DNA from: Ruania alkalisoli
GTDB taxonomy: Bacteria > Actinomycetota > Actinomycetes > Actinomycetales > Beutenbergiaceae
NCBI RefSeq assembly: GCF_014960965.1
Contig: NZ_CP063169.1
Coordinates: forward strand, 2,761,581 to 2,825,580
Length of the DNA stretch: 64,000 nucleotides
Reading direction: 5' to 3'
Shown: positions 17,133 through 25,739 of the stretch, one piece after another
Position numbering within the stretch: the first letter of the stretch is position 1
Layout of the letters: each line of letters starts with the position of its first letter
The notes under the pieces: model-generated
Seen by the model: the letters and a program-made list of their open reading frames with translations, nothing else
What the model was told of the DNA's origin: nothing
Databases searched by the model: none
Program-made: the position numbers and the translations under genes

Positions 17133-18253
17133 CCACCACCTTCGCCGTCGTCGGACTCCACGGATACGGCGCTCAGCACCTCGGCCAGATCAACGAGCTC
17201 GCTGAGGCCGGCCGAGCACGTCTGGTCGGGGTGGCCGACCCCCGTGGCGGAGAGGGCGCGCGGAACCTCCCCGAGGGCACAGCGGTCTACTCCGACCTCG
17301 ATGCTCTACTCGCCGAGGTGACGCCGGATGTGGTCACGCTCGCCACCCCGATCCACACGCATCTGCCGCTCGCAGAACGGGCCATGCGCGCCGGTGCGCA
17401 CGTGCTGCTGGAGAAGCCGACGACGGCCTCGCTGGCAGAGTTCGAGAGGCTCGTGCAGGTGAGTGACGAGACCGGCAAAGCCGTCCAGATCGGATTCCAG
17501 AGCTTCGGCTCGCACGCCTTCGAGCGGATCGCCGACATCGTCACCTCCGGCCAGATCGGCGAGGTGCGCGGCATCGGCGGCCTGGGCCTATGGCGACGGG
17601 CGCGCAGCTACTATGACCGCTCCCGGTGGGCCGGGCAGCGCCGTCTGGACGGTGTCGAGGTGGTCGACGGTGCGGTGACCAACCCGCTGGCGCACTCGAT
17701 CGCGTCAGCCCTGCGGATCGATGGCTCGTCCCGGGCTGAGGACGTGGCCGAGGTAGTGGTCGACCTGTACCACGCCAACGATATCGAGGCCGACGACACC
17801 TCCGCCGTCCGGCTGCGGACCACGAAGGGCACCCCGATCGCCCTGGGTCTGACCCTGGCGGCAGAGGAACCCGACACCAAGCCCCGGATCCTCGTACACG
17901 GCACCGAGGGCACCATCGAGTTCCGCTACACCTCGGACGATCTCGTGGTGCGCACCGCCGAGGGCGAGACGACCGAGACGGTGGGCCGGACGGGCCTGTT
18001 CGTGAATCTCCTCGATCATCTGGAGGGTGGGACGCCGCTGCTGGCGGACGTGCGCGACACCGGTGCGTTCATGCGCGTGCTGGAAGCGGTCCGCACAGCT
18101 CCGGATCCCGCGCAGGTGCGGGATGACTGCTTCACCCAGGTCGGCGAGGGCCCGGACTCCTACCGGGTGATCCACGGCGTCGACGACTGGTGTCGACGGG
18201 TCGCCACCGAGCTAGCGACGTTCTCCGAGCTCGGCGCTCCCTGGACCCGCTGA
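17129..18253 (+). CDS. Gfo/Idh/MocA-family oxidoreductase
   Basis: A 374-residue NAD(P)-dependent sugar or inositol dehydrogenase-type enzyme. The N-terminal Rossmann fold has VVGLHGYGAQH (a variant GxGxxG), the conserved EKP lies in VLLEKPTTAS, and the C-terminal substrate domain follows. The GTG at 17129 overlaps the PmoA-like stop. The substrate is not shown by the sequence; genomic pairing with ThuA and PmoA-like proteins suggests a modified sugar or sugar acid. The gene is convergent with rsmD, with two repeat copies between them. Confidence 0.85.
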   Translation: MTTTFAVVGLHGYGAQHLGQINELAEAGRARLVGVADPRGGEGARNLPEGTAVYSDLDALLAEVTPDVVTLATPIHTHLPLAERAMRAGAHVLLEKPTTASLAEFERLVQVSDETGKAVQIGFQSFGSHAFERIADIVTSGQIGEVRGIGGLGLWRRARSYYDRSRWAGQRRLDGVEVVDGAVTNPLAHSIASALRIDGSSRAEDVAEVVVDLYHANDIEADDTSAVRLRTTKGTPIALGLTLAAEEPDTKPRILVHGTEGTIEFRYTSDDLVVRTAEGETTETVGRTGLFVNLLDHLEGGTPLLADVRDTGAFMRVLEAVRTAPDPAQVRDDCFTQVGEGPDSYRVIHGVDDWCRRVATELATFSELGAPWTR

Positions 18254-18310
18254 CCGGCGTCGAGTTCAGACCTAGCCCGTCACCACGCCACACGGGCCCA
18301 ATAGCTCCGC

Positions 18311-18360
18311 GGGCCCGATAGTCAGGGTCGCCCCCGAGAAGGGGCCGAATAATCGACCCG
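18311..18360. repeat. Dispersed 50-bp repeat, copy B
   Basis: This copy lies between convergent genes and matches copy A in cydC at 41 of 50 positions. A short hairpin, CCCGC-GAA-GCGGG, straddles its right end at 18357-18369. The gap 18254-18503 otherwise holds only copy C. Confidence 0.7.
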
Positions 18361-18393
18361 CGAAGCGGGCCGACCCAGCGGCGACAGCTCCCC

Positions 18394-18443
18394 GGGCCCG
18401 AAACTCGGGGTGAAACCCGAGAAGGGGTCAATTATTCGGCCCG
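18394..18443. repeat. Dispersed 50-bp repeat, copy C
   Basis: A more diverged copy, in the same orientation as copy B and 83 bp after it. It keeps GGGCCCGA and the core CCCGAGAAGGGG. Copies B and C form a direct pair at the 3' ends of two convergent genes and may help end transcription. Confidence 0.65.
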
Positions 18444-18503
18444 TGGACGGGCCGGCGTCACCCAGGGTCTGCTCCCCCAGCACGGCCAGCCCCGCGCCGC
18501 CCG

Positions 18504-19055
18504 TCAGGGCACCAGCGCGTAGTGCACCGCGGTCTCGCCGTAGGACTTGGTGCCGTCGTCGGTCCACCCATCCGGCCAGACCGGGGCCGGAGTCCGACCC
18601 GATCGTTCGAGCACGATCGTGGTGTCGGCGGCGAGCCACCCGGGTTGAGTGAGAGCGGTCAGCACCTCCTCGACGTCCGCAGCGTACGGGGGGTCGATGA
18701 GCACCAGGTCGTACCCCACAGCGGGTGCCGGCCCTGCGACATACCGCTCGACCGGGGCTGCCACCACGTCCACCCGGTCGGCAAGGCCGGTTCGCCGGGC
18801 GTTCGAGCGGCAGATTCCGGCTGCCACTCGTGCGGACTCCACCAATGTCACCCGCGCTGCACCCCTGCTCGCAGCCTCCAGTCCCAGTGCCCCCGACCCG
18901 GCATACAGATCGAGAACCCGGGTCCCGGCCAGCACGCCGAGATGCTCGAGCCGAGAGAAGATCGCTTCTCGCACGCGATCGCTGGTCGGTCGCGTGCCCT
19001 TCGGGGGAACCTCGAGGCGTTGGCCACCCGCAGTTCCGGCGATCAGGCGGGTCAC
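18504..19055 (-). CDS. rsmD: 16S rRNA (guanine(966)-N(2))-methyltransferase
   Basis: A 183-residue SAM-dependent methyltransferase that modifies G966 of 16S rRNA. Visible motifs are RPTSDRVREAIFSRL, the SAM-binding DLYAGSGALGLEA, and the catalytic DPPY in LVLIDPPYAAD. The GTG at 19055 overlaps the preceding stop (GTGA) and gives the family's usual length. It is the last gene of the recG-rsmD operon. coaD, its usual next neighbour, is 4.8 kb further on. Confidence 0.93.
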   Translation of the reverse strand: MTRLIAGTAGGQRLEVPPKGTRPTSDRVREAIFSRLEHLGVLAGTRVLDLYAGSGALGLEAASRGAARVTLVESARVAAGICRSNARRTGLADRVDVVAAPVERYVAGPAPAVGYDLVLIDPPYAADVEEVLTALTQPGWLAADTTIVLERSGRTPAPVWPDGWTDDGTKSYGETAVHYALVP

Positions 19056-20692
19056 CGGCCGCCCTTGCGTCGCGCCTTCTCCCGCTGCTGGCGCTCCTGC
19101 TCGGCCTGCGCCTGCTCCATCCAACTCGGTTTGGTCTCATCCTTGACCCGGGTCGCGACCACGAAGCCGAGTGCGGAGGTACTCAGCTGGAGCATCATCA
19201 GGATCGGCGCTGGGCCGATCGCGATCGCTGCGATGACGAGCGGGATCAGCGCCAGCACCACCAGGTCCGGGCCGCGGGCGAAGGCGAGCATCACGCCAGG
19301 GGCCACAGGCCCGGCCGGACCGTTCACAAGCGGCTTGTTCCAGTCCGGTGGCTTGCGGTACGCGGCGCGGATGACCCCGGCGGCGAACGTCGGTGCGCAC
19401 AGCAGCCCGAAGATCAGCCACCCGACCAGGTGCCCGTGCGCGGCGCCCCACAGTCCGAAGATCGGCACGCACCACAGGATCATCACCGTCAGCGGAACGA
19501 TCGCGCGCACCCTGCGCACATCGAAGGCCGAGATCGGGAAGTGGCGATCCAGCACCGGCGCCATCTCAGCCCGACGAGCACCTTCACCGGTGGCCATCGC
19601 CGCCAGGTACCCTCCGACCACCAGTGAGGCCAGGTTCAGCCAGATGGGCCAGCCGGCGAGCACCGGCAGCAGCCCGAGGCTGGCCGCCACGAACACCTGG
19701 ATCACGTGCCTCGGAGAACGCCAGAACACGGTCGCATCGCCCGTCACGATCGCCGAGACCGGCCCGCGCACCCACGGGAAGCTGGCCGAGCGCCGTCGTG
19801 AATCAGGAGCGGTGACCACGCTCAGCGCCCGTCCCAGCTCACGGGTGTCCATCGAGGTGACGGCACCGCCGGCATAGGCACTGACGGCACCGCGAGCACG
19901 CAGTTCCCGGCCGGCGATCTTCTCCAGGTTGCGCTCGGCCCACCACACGAGCACCACGGCAAGCCCGGCGAGGACCGCCACCAGCACCGGCCAGGCGGTG
20001 AAGTTCTGCACCTGCGGCGCCGGCGGCCGGATAAGAGCCACGACGATGCCTACCACCGGCCCGGCGGCCATGAGCAGATCCCCCACGAGCACAGCGGGCC
20101 GGACCCGTCGCTCCTTCCGGTTGCCGCGCAGCACCTGCCCGGCGGTGGTGGCCATCGCCAGCAACGCTCCCCCGGCCGCGAACGCGCCTACACCCCACAG
20201 GATCTGGGTGCCGGTGCCGTCGGCGAGGAACATCGCGAGCGCCCCTCCGGCCGCACCCACGCTGCCACCCAGCACGGGAACGAGCACGAACCGTGGCCGC
20301 AGCAGGCCGCGCCGGTCTGCCGGGGCGGTCAGCCACCAGGTGGCGCGCCCACCACCCATGCCGATCGGGCCCAGCCGGGCGGCCAGGCCGATGATGCCAC
20401 CGACCACGATGAGCGTCGCGACGATCGAGAGCCAGGTCGGGTCCAGGGTCGCCTGCTCGGGCCCGGTGGAGAGCGTGGCATTGAGCGCCTGCACGGCGCC
20501 GAGCGCCACAGCCAGGGCGATCACCATCGAGAACAGCACCGAGTAGACCTCGGCGATCGCCTCCATGAAGCTGCCACCGGTGTGCGCCTCGGTGGCGTCG
20601 CGAGTGAGGCGGCGCAACTGGCTGCCGGTGGGCCAGTCGTCGGGGTCGGCCTGCTCGGGATGGAGGCGCCCGGGGGTGATCGGCTCGCTCAC
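19052..20692 (-). CDS. Polytopic membrane protein (DUF6297-like), probable ABC exporter partner
   Basis: A 546-residue protein with about ten to twelve predicted membrane helices, a charged N-terminus and a Lys/Arg/Glu-rich C-terminal tail. The family has no known function, but the gene is coupled by GTGA to an ABC ATPase gene and to rsmD. Such pairs usually form ABC-2-like exporters; the substrate is unknown. It is embedded in the otherwise housekeeping recG-rsmD operon. The family name is from memory of similar proteins and should be confirmed. Confidence 0.7.
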   Translation of the reverse strand: MSEPITPGRLHPEQADPDDWPTGSQLRRLTRDATEAHTGGSFMEAIAEVYSVLFSMVIALAVALGAVQALNATLSTGPEQATLDPTWLSIVATLIVVGGIIGLAARLGPIGMGGGRATWWLTAPADRRGLLRPRFVLVPVLGGSVGAAGGALAMFLADGTGTQILWGVGAFAAGGALLAMATTAGQVLRGNRKERRVRPAVLVGDLLMAAGPVVGIVVALIRPPAPQVQNFTAWPVLVAVLAGLAVVLVWWAERNLEKIAGRELRARGAVSAYAGGAVTSMDTRELGRALSVVTAPDSRRRSASFPWVRGPVSAIVTGDATVFWRSPRHVIQVFVAASLGLLPVLAGWPIWLNLASLVVGGYLAAMATGEGARRAEMAPVLDRHFPISAFDVRRVRAIVPLTVMILWCVPIFGLWGAAHGHLVGWLIFGLLCAPTFAAGVIRAAYRKPPDWNKPLVNGPAGPVAPGVMLAFARGPDLVVLALIPLVIAAIAIGPAPILMMLQLSTSALGFVVATRVKDETKPSWMEQAQAEQERQQREKARRKGGR

Positions 20693-21399
20693 AGCGCCTC
20701 GATCGCCTGCGCGCCGGCCTCGGCCGAGACCACCCGCACCTCGTCCTCGGCGAGTACGACGACCTTCGAGGCGACCTCACGCACCAACACCGGGTCGTGC
20801 GTGGCCATCACCACGCCACCGCCCTGGGATCGCTCGAGCTTCAGCCGTTCGGCGAGCCTGTCGCGCATACCGGAGTCCAGGCGCTGCTCCGGTTCATCGA
20901 GCACCAGCAGGGTGCGGGGCCGGACGAAGGCGGCCGCCAGCAGCAACCGTCGCCGCTGACCGGAGGAGAGGGCGGTCGGGGCGGCATTCTGGCGCGCGGT
21001 CAGCCCGAACTCCTCGATCGCCTCGTTGACGCGAGCGGTCACTTCACTCATGCCGTGCCCACGTGCGGTCAGCAGCAGATGCTCACGCACCGTGAGGGCC
21101 GGCAGGTAGGAATCTTCGTCCAGCACCACTGCCACCTGAGCGCGGAACTGCTGCGTGCGTTCGTCCACCGGCCGGCCGAGCACCTGGATCGAGCCACTCA
21201 GCAGGTCGAGCAAACCGGCGGCGGCGCGCAGGAAGGTCGACTTGCCGGTGCCGTTGGAGCCGACGATCGCCAGCCCTCCCCCGGCGGGCAGGTCCACGCT
21301 GATGGGCGGGCAGACGGCGCTGTCGATCGTGGAGCCGTACCCGACGCTGACCGAGGAGGCGCGGACCAGGGGTGGCGTCGAAGATTTGCGCTTAGGCAC
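20689..21399 (-). CDS. ABC transporter ATP-binding protein
   Basis: A 236-residue ABC ATPase. Walker A is GSNGTGKST, the signature is LSSGQRRR, Walker B is LLVLDEPEQ and the switch His is in MATHDP. It has no membrane part and probably works with the membrane protein encoded just downstream. The GTG start overlaps the recG stop by 8 bp and the stop overlaps the next gene (GTGA), so it is translated as part of the recG operon. The substrate is not evident. Confidence 0.85.
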   Translation of the reverse strand: MPKRKSSTPPLVRASSVSVGYGSTIDSAVCPPISVDLPAGGGLAIVGSNGTGKSTFLRAAAGLLDLLSGSIQVLGRPVDERTQQFRAQVAVVLDEDSYLPALTVREHLLLTARGHGMSEVTARVNEAIEEFGLTARQNAAPTALSSGQRRRLLLAAAFVRPRTLLVLDEPEQRLDSGMRDRLAERLKLERSQGGGVVMATHDPVLVREVASKVVVLAEDEVRVVSAEAGAQAIEAL

Positions 21400-23629
21400 G
21401 GTCGAGATACTCCTCGTGGTCGGGGTCGACGAGACGGGTGACGGCGAGCAGCACCTCGGGGTGGCCCACCAGATTCGGGTCGTTGGCGATCAGGGTGCGG
21501 GCATCGTCGCGGGCCTGCTCGATGAGGTCCCGGTCGCGGAGCACGCGCAGCATGGTCAGGGAGTTCCCTCGGCCGGACTGGGCGGCACCGAGGACGTCGC
21601 CCTCGCGCCGCTGCTCCAGGTCCTTCTCCGCGAGGACGAACCCGTCGGTGGTCTCGACCAGGGCTTGCAGCCGCTGCCACGCAGGTGTGCCTGGCTGAGC
21701 CGCACTGACCAGCAGGCAGGTACCGGGGGTGGCACCGCGGCCTACCCGCCCTCGCAGCTGGTGCAGCTGGGAGATGCCGAACCGGTCGGCGTCGAGGATC
21801 ACCATCACGGTGGCCTCCGGCACGTCCACCCCCACCTCGATCACGGTCGTGGTGACGAGCACCGGGGTACGGCCGGCGGCGAAGTCGGCCATCGCCCGGT
21901 CCTTCTCCTCGGCGGAGAGCCGGCCGTGCATCATCCCCAGCGAGACACCCGCCAGGCTGGGATCGCGGCTCAACGTCGCAAAGGTGTCCTCCACATTCGC
22001 CAGGTCACCGCCTGCCACCGCGTCTGTGGCCCGCAGCTCGGTCACCGGTGCCGGGGCGTCGTCGTCCTCCGGAGTCGAGGAGCTGATCCGGGGCGCCACC
22101 ACGTACGCCCTCCCGCCGCGGGCGACGTCCTCGGCCACCTTCTCCCAGGTGCGGGTGAGCCAGCGTGGCTTGTCGGCGGGGACGGCGAAGGTCTCCACCC
22201 CGGGGCGCCCTTCCGGGATCTGGCGCAGGGTCGAGACATCCACGTCCCCGAAGAACGTCATCGCGACCGACCGTGGGATCGGGGTGGCGGTCAGGAACAG
22301 CTGGTGGGGCATCGTGCGTCCCTTGGAACGCAGCGCGTCCCGCTGCTCCACCCCGAAGCGGTGCTGCTCGTCCACGACCGTCAGCCCCAGGTCGGCGAAC
22401 TGGACGTGCTGGGAGAGCAGCGCGTGCGTACCGATCACGATGCCTGCCGCGCCCGAGGCGGCGTCAGCGAGCGCCTGCCGCCGCGCGGTGGCACCCATCG
22501 ACCCGGTCAGCAGCGCCACCCGGGTGCCGTTCGCGGCGCCGCCCAGCATGCCGGCCTCTCCCAGTGGGCCGAGCATCGCGGTGATCGATCGCTGGTGCTG
22601 CTGGGCGAGCACCTCGGTGGGGGCGAGCAGCGCGGCCTGCCCTCCGGCGTCGATCACCTGCAGCATCGCCCGCAGCGCGACGACCGTCTTGCCGGATCCC
22701 ACCTCGCCCTGCAGCAGCCGCTGCATGGGTTCGGCACCGGCGAGATCGGTGCTGATCTCTTCGGCCACTGCCTGCTGACCGCTGGTCAGCTCGAACGGGA
22801 GTTGCGCATCGAGGGCGTCCACGAGGCCGTCCGCGCGAGCCGGCCGTGGGGTGGCGTCGTAGGCGGCGACATCGGCGCGACGGCGCGCGAGGGCCGTCTG
22901 CAGGATGAACGCCTCTTCGTAGCGGTAGCGGCGCTGTGCCTGTTTCCACTCCTCATCCACCGTGGGCCGGTGGATCATCCGCAGCGCGGCTCCGGCCGAG
23001 GGGAATCTCCGGTTCTCGACAATCTCGGCAGGCAGCCACTCGGCGGTGTCAGCCTCGTTCATCGGGTCCAGCACCATCCGGACCGCCTTGGCGATCTTCC
23101 AGCTGGGGAGTTTCGCGGTCGCCGGGTACACCGGGACCGGGCGATTCACATGCGCCTGCACGAGCGACTCGTCCGCGGAGTCATCCAACGGCTCGTACTC
23201 GGGGTGGGTGAGCTGAAGTTCTCCCCGGTAGAGGGAGACCTGTCCGGAGAACATCGCCGAGGCTCCGACCGGGAGCTGGCGTCGCAGGTGGGTGGCCATA
23301 CCGGCGTTGCGGGCGAAGAACGTCAGCGGCAGGTGGGTGCTGCCGTCGGTGATCGTGACGGTCACGATATGCAGGCGACGGTTGCGGGCGGGGCGGCTGT
23401 CGATGTCAGCCACCTCAGCCATGACGGTGGCGTGCTCCCCGGGAATGAGGTCCGCAAGCCGGGTGTACTTGCCGCGATGCAGGTAGCGCCGCGGGTAGTG
23501 ACGCAGCAGATCATCGATGGACCGCACGCCGAGGCTGGCCAGGGCCTTGGCCGTCTTCTCCCCCACGGCGCGCGCCAGCTGCCGCGTGAGTTGCTGCGCG
23601 GCCTCTGCGTCGTCTACGTCTGCCACCAT
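21392..23629 (-). CDS. recG: ATP-dependent DNA helicase RecG
   Basis: A 745-residue branched-DNA helicase for fork regression and recombination repair. The N-terminal wedge/OB domain is around residues 50-200. Helicase motifs follow: Walker A GEVGSGKT, DEQH in VVDEQHRFG, TATPIPRS, and the late motifs with QLRGRVGRG. The ATG at 23629 is chosen because it gives the length usual for actinobacterial RecG; ATG at 23656 and longer forms remain possible. It leads the recG, ABC, membrane protein, rsmD operon. Confidence 0.94.
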   Translation of the reverse strand: MVADVDDAEAAQQLTRQLARAVGEKTAKALASLGVRSIDDLLRHYPRRYLHRGKYTRLADLIPGEHATVMAEVADIDSRPARNRRLHIVTVTITDGSTHLPLTFFARNAGMATHLRRQLPVGASAMFSGQVSLYRGELQLTHPEYEPLDDSADESLVQAHVNRPVPVYPATAKLPSWKIAKAVRMVLDPMNEADTAEWLPAEIVENRRFPSAGAALRMIHRPTVDEEWKQAQRRYRYEEAFILQTALARRRADVAAYDATPRPARADGLVDALDAQLPFELTSGQQAVAEEISTDLAGAEPMQRLLQGEVGSGKTVVALRAMLQVIDAGGQAALLAPTEVLAQQHQRSITAMLGPLGEAGMLGGAANGTRVALLTGSMGATARRQALADAASGAAGIVIGTHALLSQHVQFADLGLTVVDEQHRFGVEQRDALRSKGRTMPHQLFLTATPIPRSVAMTFFGDVDVSTLRQIPEGRPGVETFAVPADKPRWLTRTWEKVAEDVARGGRAYVVAPRISSSTPEDDDAPAPVTELRATDAVAGGDLANVEDTFATLSRDPSLAGVSLGMMHGRLSAEEKDRAMADFAAGRTPVLVTTTVIEVGVDVPEATVMVILDADRFGISQLHQLRGRVGRGATPGTCLLVSAAQPGTPAWQRLQALVETTDGFVLAEKDLEQRREGDVLGAAQSGRGNSLTMLRVLRDRDLIEQARDDARTLIANDPNLVGHPEVLLAVTRLVDPDHEEYLDRA

Positions 23630-23750
23630 GGCGATGGTATCCGCCGTCGGGGACATCCCGGAGCGAGTGCGCCCAGGTTCGGCCGCTGGCATCTGCTGGC
23701 GCCCAGACGGGCGTGTGCGCCAGAACACGCCGAGATCCTTCCGCACCGGT

Positions 23751-23780
23751 TTGAGACGGACACGGCGCGTGGAGTACTCT
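23751..23780 (+). promoter_or_regulatory. Sigma-70-type promoter upstream of rpmB
   Basis: TTGAGA at 23751-23756 and TACTCT at 23775-23780 are separated by 18 bases. The start would lie near 23787, giving an untranslated leader of about 120 bases before rpmB. The rest of the 281-bp recG/rpmB gap shows no other clear feature. Confidence 0.5.
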
Positions 23781-23910
23781 TATCCGGTTGCCCGCCTGCG
23801 GGCACGCACTCCGGCCCGCCCGTGTGGCGCCGGCCGAGCGCCTTTCACAGATCGGCCCCATCAACCTGCCGCTTCACCCGTGGCGAGCACTGACCTAGAG
23901 GAGACACACC

Positions 23911-24102
23911 GTGGCTGCTACGTGTGACGTCTGCGCCAAGGCCCCGAGCTTCGGCCACAGCATCTCGCACTCCCACCGCCGGACCAAGCGGCGCTGGAAC
24001 CCGAACATCCAGAAGGTGCGCACCGTCGTCGGTGGCACCCCGAAGCGCCTCAACGTGTGCACCTCCTGCCTCAAGGCGGGCAAGGTCACCCGCGCCGTCT
24101 GA
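23911..24102 (+). CDS. rpmB: 50S ribosomal protein L28
   Basis: A 63-residue ribosomal protein L28 of the zinc-binding (C+) type, with CDVC at residues 5-8 and CTSC near the C-terminus. Basic segments SHSHRRTKRRWNPN contact rRNA. A GAGGAG site lies ahead of the GTG start. Actinobacteria often have a second, cysteine-free copy used under zinc limitation; none is in this window. It is divergent from recG and followed by a strong hairpin. Confidence 0.95.
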   Translation: MAATCDVCAKAPSFGHSISHSHRRTKRRWNPNIQKVRTVVGGTPKRLNVCTSCLKAGKVTRAV

Positions 24103-24123
24103 GGACGCAACCCGCAGTATCGA

Positions 24124-24157
24124 ACGAAGCCCTCGCCAGCGGTGGCGAGGGCTTCGT
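24124..24157 (+). terminator. Hairpin terminator after rpmB
   Basis: A perfect 15-bp stem, ACGAAGCCCTCGCCA pairing with its complement at 24143-24157, with the four-base loop GCGG. There is no U-tract. It also faces the 3' end of the convergent CBS gene and may act on both. Confidence 0.8.
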
Positions 24158-24205
24158 CGCGTTCCGGGCACGATTCCTTGCACGATTCCGGGCAGGACCA
24201 GTGCG

Positions 24206-24637
24206 TCAGTGCGAGACGTAGTCCACCAGCGAGTCACGCTCGGACTGCAGCTCATCCAGCCGGTTCTTCACGATGTCACCGATGGAGACGATGGCCTCCA
24301 GCTTGCCGTCCACGACCACCGGCAGGTGCCGGATGCGTCGCTCGGTCATCACCCGGCCCAGCACCTCCAGCTCGTCCTCGGGTACGCAGGTATACACCTC
24401 CGCGGTCATCACCTCACCCACAGCCACGCCGAGCACCTCGGCACCGCGAGTGTGCAGGTGCCTGACGACGTCCCGCTCGGTGACGATGCCGGCCACACTC
24501 TCACCGTCATCCTCGGAGACGACCACGGCACCGATGTTGTGGTCGTCGAGCACGGCGAGCAGATCGGCCACACTGGCCTGCGGGGAGACGGTCACGACCG
24601 ACGAACCCTTACGACGGATCACCTCTGAGATACGCAT
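24206..24637 (-). CDS. CBS-domain-pair protein
   Basis: A 143-residue protein made of two CBS domains (about residues 10-60 and 75-130), with the typical IVTERDVVRHL and SIGDIVKNRL ends. Pairs of CBS domains bind adenosine nucleotides and usually act as energy or redox sensors. It is related to hypoxic-response-type CBS proteins, but no target is evident here. It lies downstream of thiL on the same strand, with a 20-bp tandem duplication in the 86-bp gap. Confidence 0.88.
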   Translation of the reverse strand: MRISEVIRRKGSSVVTVSPQASVADLLAVLDDHNIGAVVVSEDDGESVAGIVTERDVVRHLHTRGAEVLGVAVGEVMTAEVYTCVPEDELEVLGRVMTERRIRHLPVVVDGKLEAIVSIGDIVKNRLDELQSERDSLVDYVSH

Positions 24638-24672
24638 ACTTCACGATACGCCGAGTGTGAGCGTTGTCACAT

Positions 24673-24712
24673 CCCGAACGAGGCCGTGTCGGCCCGAACG
24701 AGGCCGTGTCGG
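24673..24712. repeat. Perfect 20-bp tandem duplication upstream of the CBS gene
   Basis: CCCGAACGAGGCCGTGTCGG occurs twice, head to tail and without mismatch, in the 86-bp gap between thiL and the CBS gene. It ends 36 bp before the CBS start codon, so it may affect that gene's promoter or be a recent slippage product. Confidence 0.9.
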
Positions 24713-24723
24713 CCGATCGCGTC

Positions 24724-25704
24724 TCACCGGCCGGAGAAGTGATCCCAGCCCGAGCCCAGCACCGAGGGCGGCCCGCCGTCGACCGTCACTGCGGGTTCGC
24801 CCGCTCGCACCGTCCCGATCTGCCGGAAGCCTTCCGGTACCTCGCCCTCCACCACGGCCAGCAGACCATGGTCCTCCCCACCGGTGAGCACCCACGAGAG
24901 GGCGTCCTGCCCGCAGGCGTGTGCCAGCGCCTCCAGCGCTGCCACGTCTGCGGCGATCGCCTGTGAACTCAGGTCGAGCACCACACCGCTGGCCCGGGCC
25001 ATGCGCCCCGCGTCCCGCAGCAGCCCGTCGCTGACGTCCATCATCGCCTCCACGCCCGCCTCTGCCGCTCGCAGCCCGGCCGCCACCGGCGGCCGCGGCC
25101 GCAGGAATCTCCCGACGGCGTCCCTCGCCTCCGCCTCGAGGTGGTCATCCGATGTGAACCCGGCCTCCAGCACCGCCAGTCCGGCGGCGGACCACCCCAG
25201 CCGGCCGGCGTGACAGATCCGGGCTCCGGGCCGTGCACCGTCCCGGAGCACCGGAGCGCGCCCCTCCAGGTCGCCGTGTGCCGTCACGGACACCATCACC
25301 ACTGGTCCGCCCGAGAGGTCCCCGCCCTCGGCCCCGACGGCGTGGATCCTGCAGGCCTGCGCCATCCCGTGAGCGAAGTCCTCCACCCAGGCGACCTCCA
25401 GATCACCCGGCAGAACCAGGGAGGTGACGATCGCCGTCGGGCGTGCCCCCATGGCAGCCACATCGGCGAGGTTCTGCATGACGGCGCGCCAGCCGACGTC
25501 CGCACCGCTCCCCCAGGCGCGCCGGAAGTGCCGGTCCTCCACCAGCACGTCCGTGGTGACGACGAACCGCCCGTCCGGGGCCGCGACCACGGCCGCATCG
25601 TCACCTGGCCCGAGTACCCGGGCAGCGCTGGCCGGCAGCAGCGGCACCACCCGTTCCAGCAGTTCGTCCTCGGTGAGGTCCTGGACCCGTTCGACCTGAT
25701 GCAC
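24724..25704 (-). CDS. thiL: Thiamine-monophosphate kinase
   Basis: A 326-residue enzyme that phosphorylates thiamine monophosphate to the active diphosphate. Family motifs are GPGDDAAVV, TTDVLVEDRHF, NLADVAAMG and EGGDLSGG, which bind Mg-ATP and substrate. It belongs to the AIR-synthase-like fold. It is divergent from the DUF3515 gene, with only 35 bp between starts. The thiL/DUF3515/ddl order is conserved in actinobacteria. Confidence 0.94.
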   Translation of the reverse strand: MHQVERVQDLTEDELLERVVPLLPASAARVLGPGDDAAVVAAPDGRFVVTTDVLVEDRHFRRAWGSGADVGWRAVMQNLADVAAMGARPTAIVTSLVLPGDLEVAWVEDFAHGMAQACRIHAVGAEGGDLSGGPVVMVSVTAHGDLEGRAPVLRDGARPGARICHAGRLGWSAAGLAVLEAGFTSDDHLEAEARDAVGRFLRPRPPVAAGLRAAEAGVEAMMDVSDGLLRDAGRMARASGVVLDLSSQAIAADVAALEALAHACGQDALSWVLTGGEDHGLLAVVEGEVPEGFRQIGTVRAGEPAVTVDGGPPSVLGSGWDHFSGR

Positions 25705-25739
25705 TCGCTGAGCCTACCCAGTGACTCGCAGCGATTACG

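Noticed and set aside
21155-23893. 912-codon open frame on the plus strand
   Set aside because: It is antisense to recG and the ABC ATPase and shows no family motif.
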